Below are positions 62,466-64,000 of a stretch of DNA of 64,000 nt, piece after piece. Every line of letters begins with the position of its first letter. Within the stretch, counting starts at the first letter, position 1. The position numbers were made by a program, and so were the translations under genes. The stretch lies in the NCBI RefSeq assembly GCF_001421015.2, contig NZ_CP013023.1:4023501-4087500 (forward strand), read 5' to 3'. The DNA comes from Paenibacillus bovis. GTDB taxonomy: Bacteria > Bacillota > Bacilli > Paenibacillales > Paenibacillaceae. The notes beneath the pieces are model-generated. The model was given only the letters and a program-made list of their open reading frames with translations, did not search any database and was not told the DNA's origin.

Positions 62466-64000
62466 TTATCTGGCAATCCGGCTGTCTGTCAGTCCGTACT
62501 GTGTTCCCGAACCTGTACCGGCTGCTGTACCGCTTGTGCCGGAAGCTGTTGTATCCGGGCTATTGGCTGCTGTACCGGCCGCATTTGTGCCTGCTGCAGC
62601 TGCTGGCATGCTGTTGTTCATTGCTGCTGCAGCCGCTGCCTGGGCAGATGCTGCGGATGCCGCATCAGCAGCACTTTTGGCTTCTTCGGCAAGCTTGTCC
62701 TGCTCGGCTTCGACTTTGCTGATTTTGCGTTCCATCGCCAGTACTTTCTCCAGCTTATCGATATCCTGGTAAATGCCCTGTGCATCCCCATAAGCATCTA
62801 CAGCCAGATCATAGTTGCCGGCATCCAGTGCCTTGTCTCCACGCTTTTCCTGTTTCTCGGCGCGCAGTTCCTGGGTTTGCTGCTGAATATCATCCAGCTT
62901 GGCCTGTGTATCATTGAGCTTGGTTGCTACATCTTTTTGGGCATCTGTGTAGGAAGCCTGAATAGCTTCTTTGCTCGCTTGTTCATACAGCTTTTTGGCT
63001 GCGCTGTATTCGCCGGACTGGAACTTGAGATCCGCATCTTTGACTGTTTCATTTACAGCGGCAAACGATTTGGTCTGATCCAGCTTTTTCTGGATATCCG
63101 CTTCACTGAAAATCGGATAATTCTCCGCCTGCTTTTGCGCCAGCTGATAACTGATAATGGCCTTATCGTATTCCTGGTTCTTGAGATGACCATCACCATC
63201 GACGAGCGCCTGGGCAATTTTCATCTTGTCGGTCAGTGTTATCTTGTGCAGGCGATCCTTGATCTTGATCGCCGCATTACGGGCTTGACTATAAGACTTG
63301 AGTGCTTTGCTGTAATCGCCCTGCTGGGTATACTGATCACCGGTCTGCTGATACTCGACCAGATTGGCCGCCGCTTCGGCTTTTTTCTCGATATTGCGAT
63401 AGGTGGCCCATAATACGCCCCCACCGAGTACAAAAAATACCAATGCAGCAATCAGAATACGACGGATAATCCGCCATTTTTTCTTGGGATCATCCTGATA
63501 CACCTTGTTCATATAAACGGCTGCTGCCGTATAGTTGTCATAGTAATAAGATTGCTTGCTCAGCAGTACCTCTTCCAGCGTATCCGTGAATTCCTCCGGG
63601 CCTTTGGCTTCAGATAGCGAATCCAGAATTTCGGTCAGGTCGAGACCTTTCCACAGTCCTGCACTGCTCAGTAGCAGTACATCGCCATCGACCATACGCG
63701 TTTTGCGGACAAAGGACATTCCAAATCCTTCCGGCATGCCAAGGTACTGCATCAGATTACTGCTCTCTTCGTGATGATATACACGGTCCGGTGCCAGCTT
63801 GCCGCGGTCCGCCATAATCTGGGCGAGACTCTGGTCATTACTTTTGAGCAACAAACGACCGTTACGCAGATGATGCAGACGGGTATTCCCGCTGGAGGCA
63901 CACACATACTTGGTATAGTCGGTAACGACAACAAGCAGACTGGCCTTGAGGCGCATCCGGCGACTCTCGAACTTGAGCGTCTCATGTGCTTCTTTTAACC
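62466..64000 (-). CDS. PP2C-like phosphatase with membrane segment and TPR-like tail (partial at right edge)
   Basis: The frame stays open to the window edge (LKEAHETLKFESRRMRLKAS upstream of the first internal ATG at 63956), so the N-terminus is missing. The visible ~510 residues begin within a PP2C fold: VVVTDYTKYVCASSGNTRLH and GDVLLLSSAGLWKGLDLTEI match the SDG-type PP2C core, with Ala replacing the usual Asp (SAGL). A lysine-rich juxtamembrane stretch and one membrane helix (ILIAALVFFVLGGGVLWATY) follow. Then come helical TPR-like repeats (YTQQGDYSKALKSYSQARNA, KNQEYDKAIISYQLAQKQAE) and an Ala/Thr-rich tail. The phosphatase is predicted to be cytosolic and the repeats external. PP2C/kinase pairs control type VI secretion in Gram-negatives. 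Confidence 0.78.
   Translation of the reverse strand, partial: LKEAHETLKFESRRMRLKASLLVVVTDYTKYVCASSGNTRLHHLRNGRLLLKSNDQSLAQIMADRGKLAPDRVYHHEESSNLMQYLGMPEGFGMSFVRKTRMVDGDVLLLSSAGLWKGLDLTEILDSLSEAKGPEEFTDTLEEVLLSKQSYYYDNYTAAAVYMNKVYQDDPKKKWRIIRRILIAALVFFVLGGGVLWATYRNIEKKAEAAANLVEYQQTGDQYTQQGDYSKALKSYSQARNAAIKIKDRLHKITLTDKMKIAQALVDGDGHLKNQEYDKAIISYQLAQKQAENYPIFSEADIQKKLDQTKSFAAVNETVKDADLKFQSGEYSAAKKLYEQASKEAIQASYTDAQKDVATKLNDTQAKLDDIQQQTQELRAEKQEKRGDKALDAGNYDLAVDAYGDAQGIYQDIDKLEKVLAMERKISKVEAEQDKLAEEAKSAADAASAASAQAAAAAAMNNSMPAAAAGTNAAGTAANSPDTTASGTSGTAAGTGSGTQYGLTDSRIAR

Noticed and set aside
62037..63413. 458-codon plus-strand open frame
   Set aside because: Antisense to the PP2C-TPR and 441-aa genes. 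The apparent hydrophobicity comes from reverse-reading Ala/Lys-rich codons.

Overview
The window looks like a low-GC Gram-positive of the Paenibacillus type. The signs are strong GGAGG ribosome-binding sites with frequent TTG/GTG starts, an Fnr with C-terminal iron-sulfur cysteines and TGTGA-N6-TCACA operators, AbrB, HxlR-hxlAB, a yybP-ykoY manganese riboswitch, and a secreted protein with a copper-amine-oxidase-like stalk domain. No rRNA, tRNA, CRISPR array or insertion sequence was seen.

Left part (1-41 kb) is mostly housekeeping. 0.3-4.4 kb has a secreted stalk-domain protein and nagZ. 4.7-12.8 kb is an anaerobic mixed-acid fermentation island (pflA, pflB, adhE, fnr) with Fnr boxes placed about 41 bp upstream of predicted start sites. 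14.4-20.4 kb is a sugar or polyol dehydrogenase/isomerase cluster with a divergent AraC regulator. Then come abrB, a Gfo/Idh gene, terC under a Mn riboswitch, msrAB, a formaldehyde-fixing hxlR/hxlAB locus, a flavin monooxygenase, kptA, an MFS pump, an HscC-type Hsp70 locus with DUF1266 and J-domain partners, a YitT-family membrane protein behind a long leader, a lipoprotein, a second MFS protein, an orphan immunity-like gene and endonuclease V behind six 8-bp tandem repeats.

Right part (42.1-64 kb, all on the minus strand) is the unusual section: a VgrG/PAAR-type effector locus in a monoderm background. Two VgrG-like spike proteins, a DUF4280 PAAR-like tip, a DcrB-fold chaperone candidate, a pentapeptide-repeat protein and a baseplate-like protein sit next to an operon encoding a PP2C-like phosphatase with a transmembrane segment and TPR-like tail, two unrecognised proteins and a very large Hsp70/actin-fold protein. 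The PP2C gene runs off the right edge, and sheath, tube and ATPase genes are not in the window. The longer VgrG (48646-51555) carries a hydrophobic hairpin, a pre-toxin domain and a C-terminal toxin, and is followed by its likely immunity gene.

Downstream of it lies a graveyard and reservoir of spare toxin modules, each a piece of VgrG tail plus toxin plus immunity gene. One is a CdiA-type nuclease cassette whose VgrG remnant has three in-frame stops. One is a decayed toxin-tail/SUKH pair. One is a deaminase/SUKH cassette that shares about 805 bp of almost identical DNA with the active vgrG but is cut off from a VgrG head by a frameshift. Recombination between the 805-bp repeats would swap toxins on the active VgrG, as known for CdiA and Rhs orphan modules. 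The toxin and immunity genes are clearly more AT-rich than the rest of the window.
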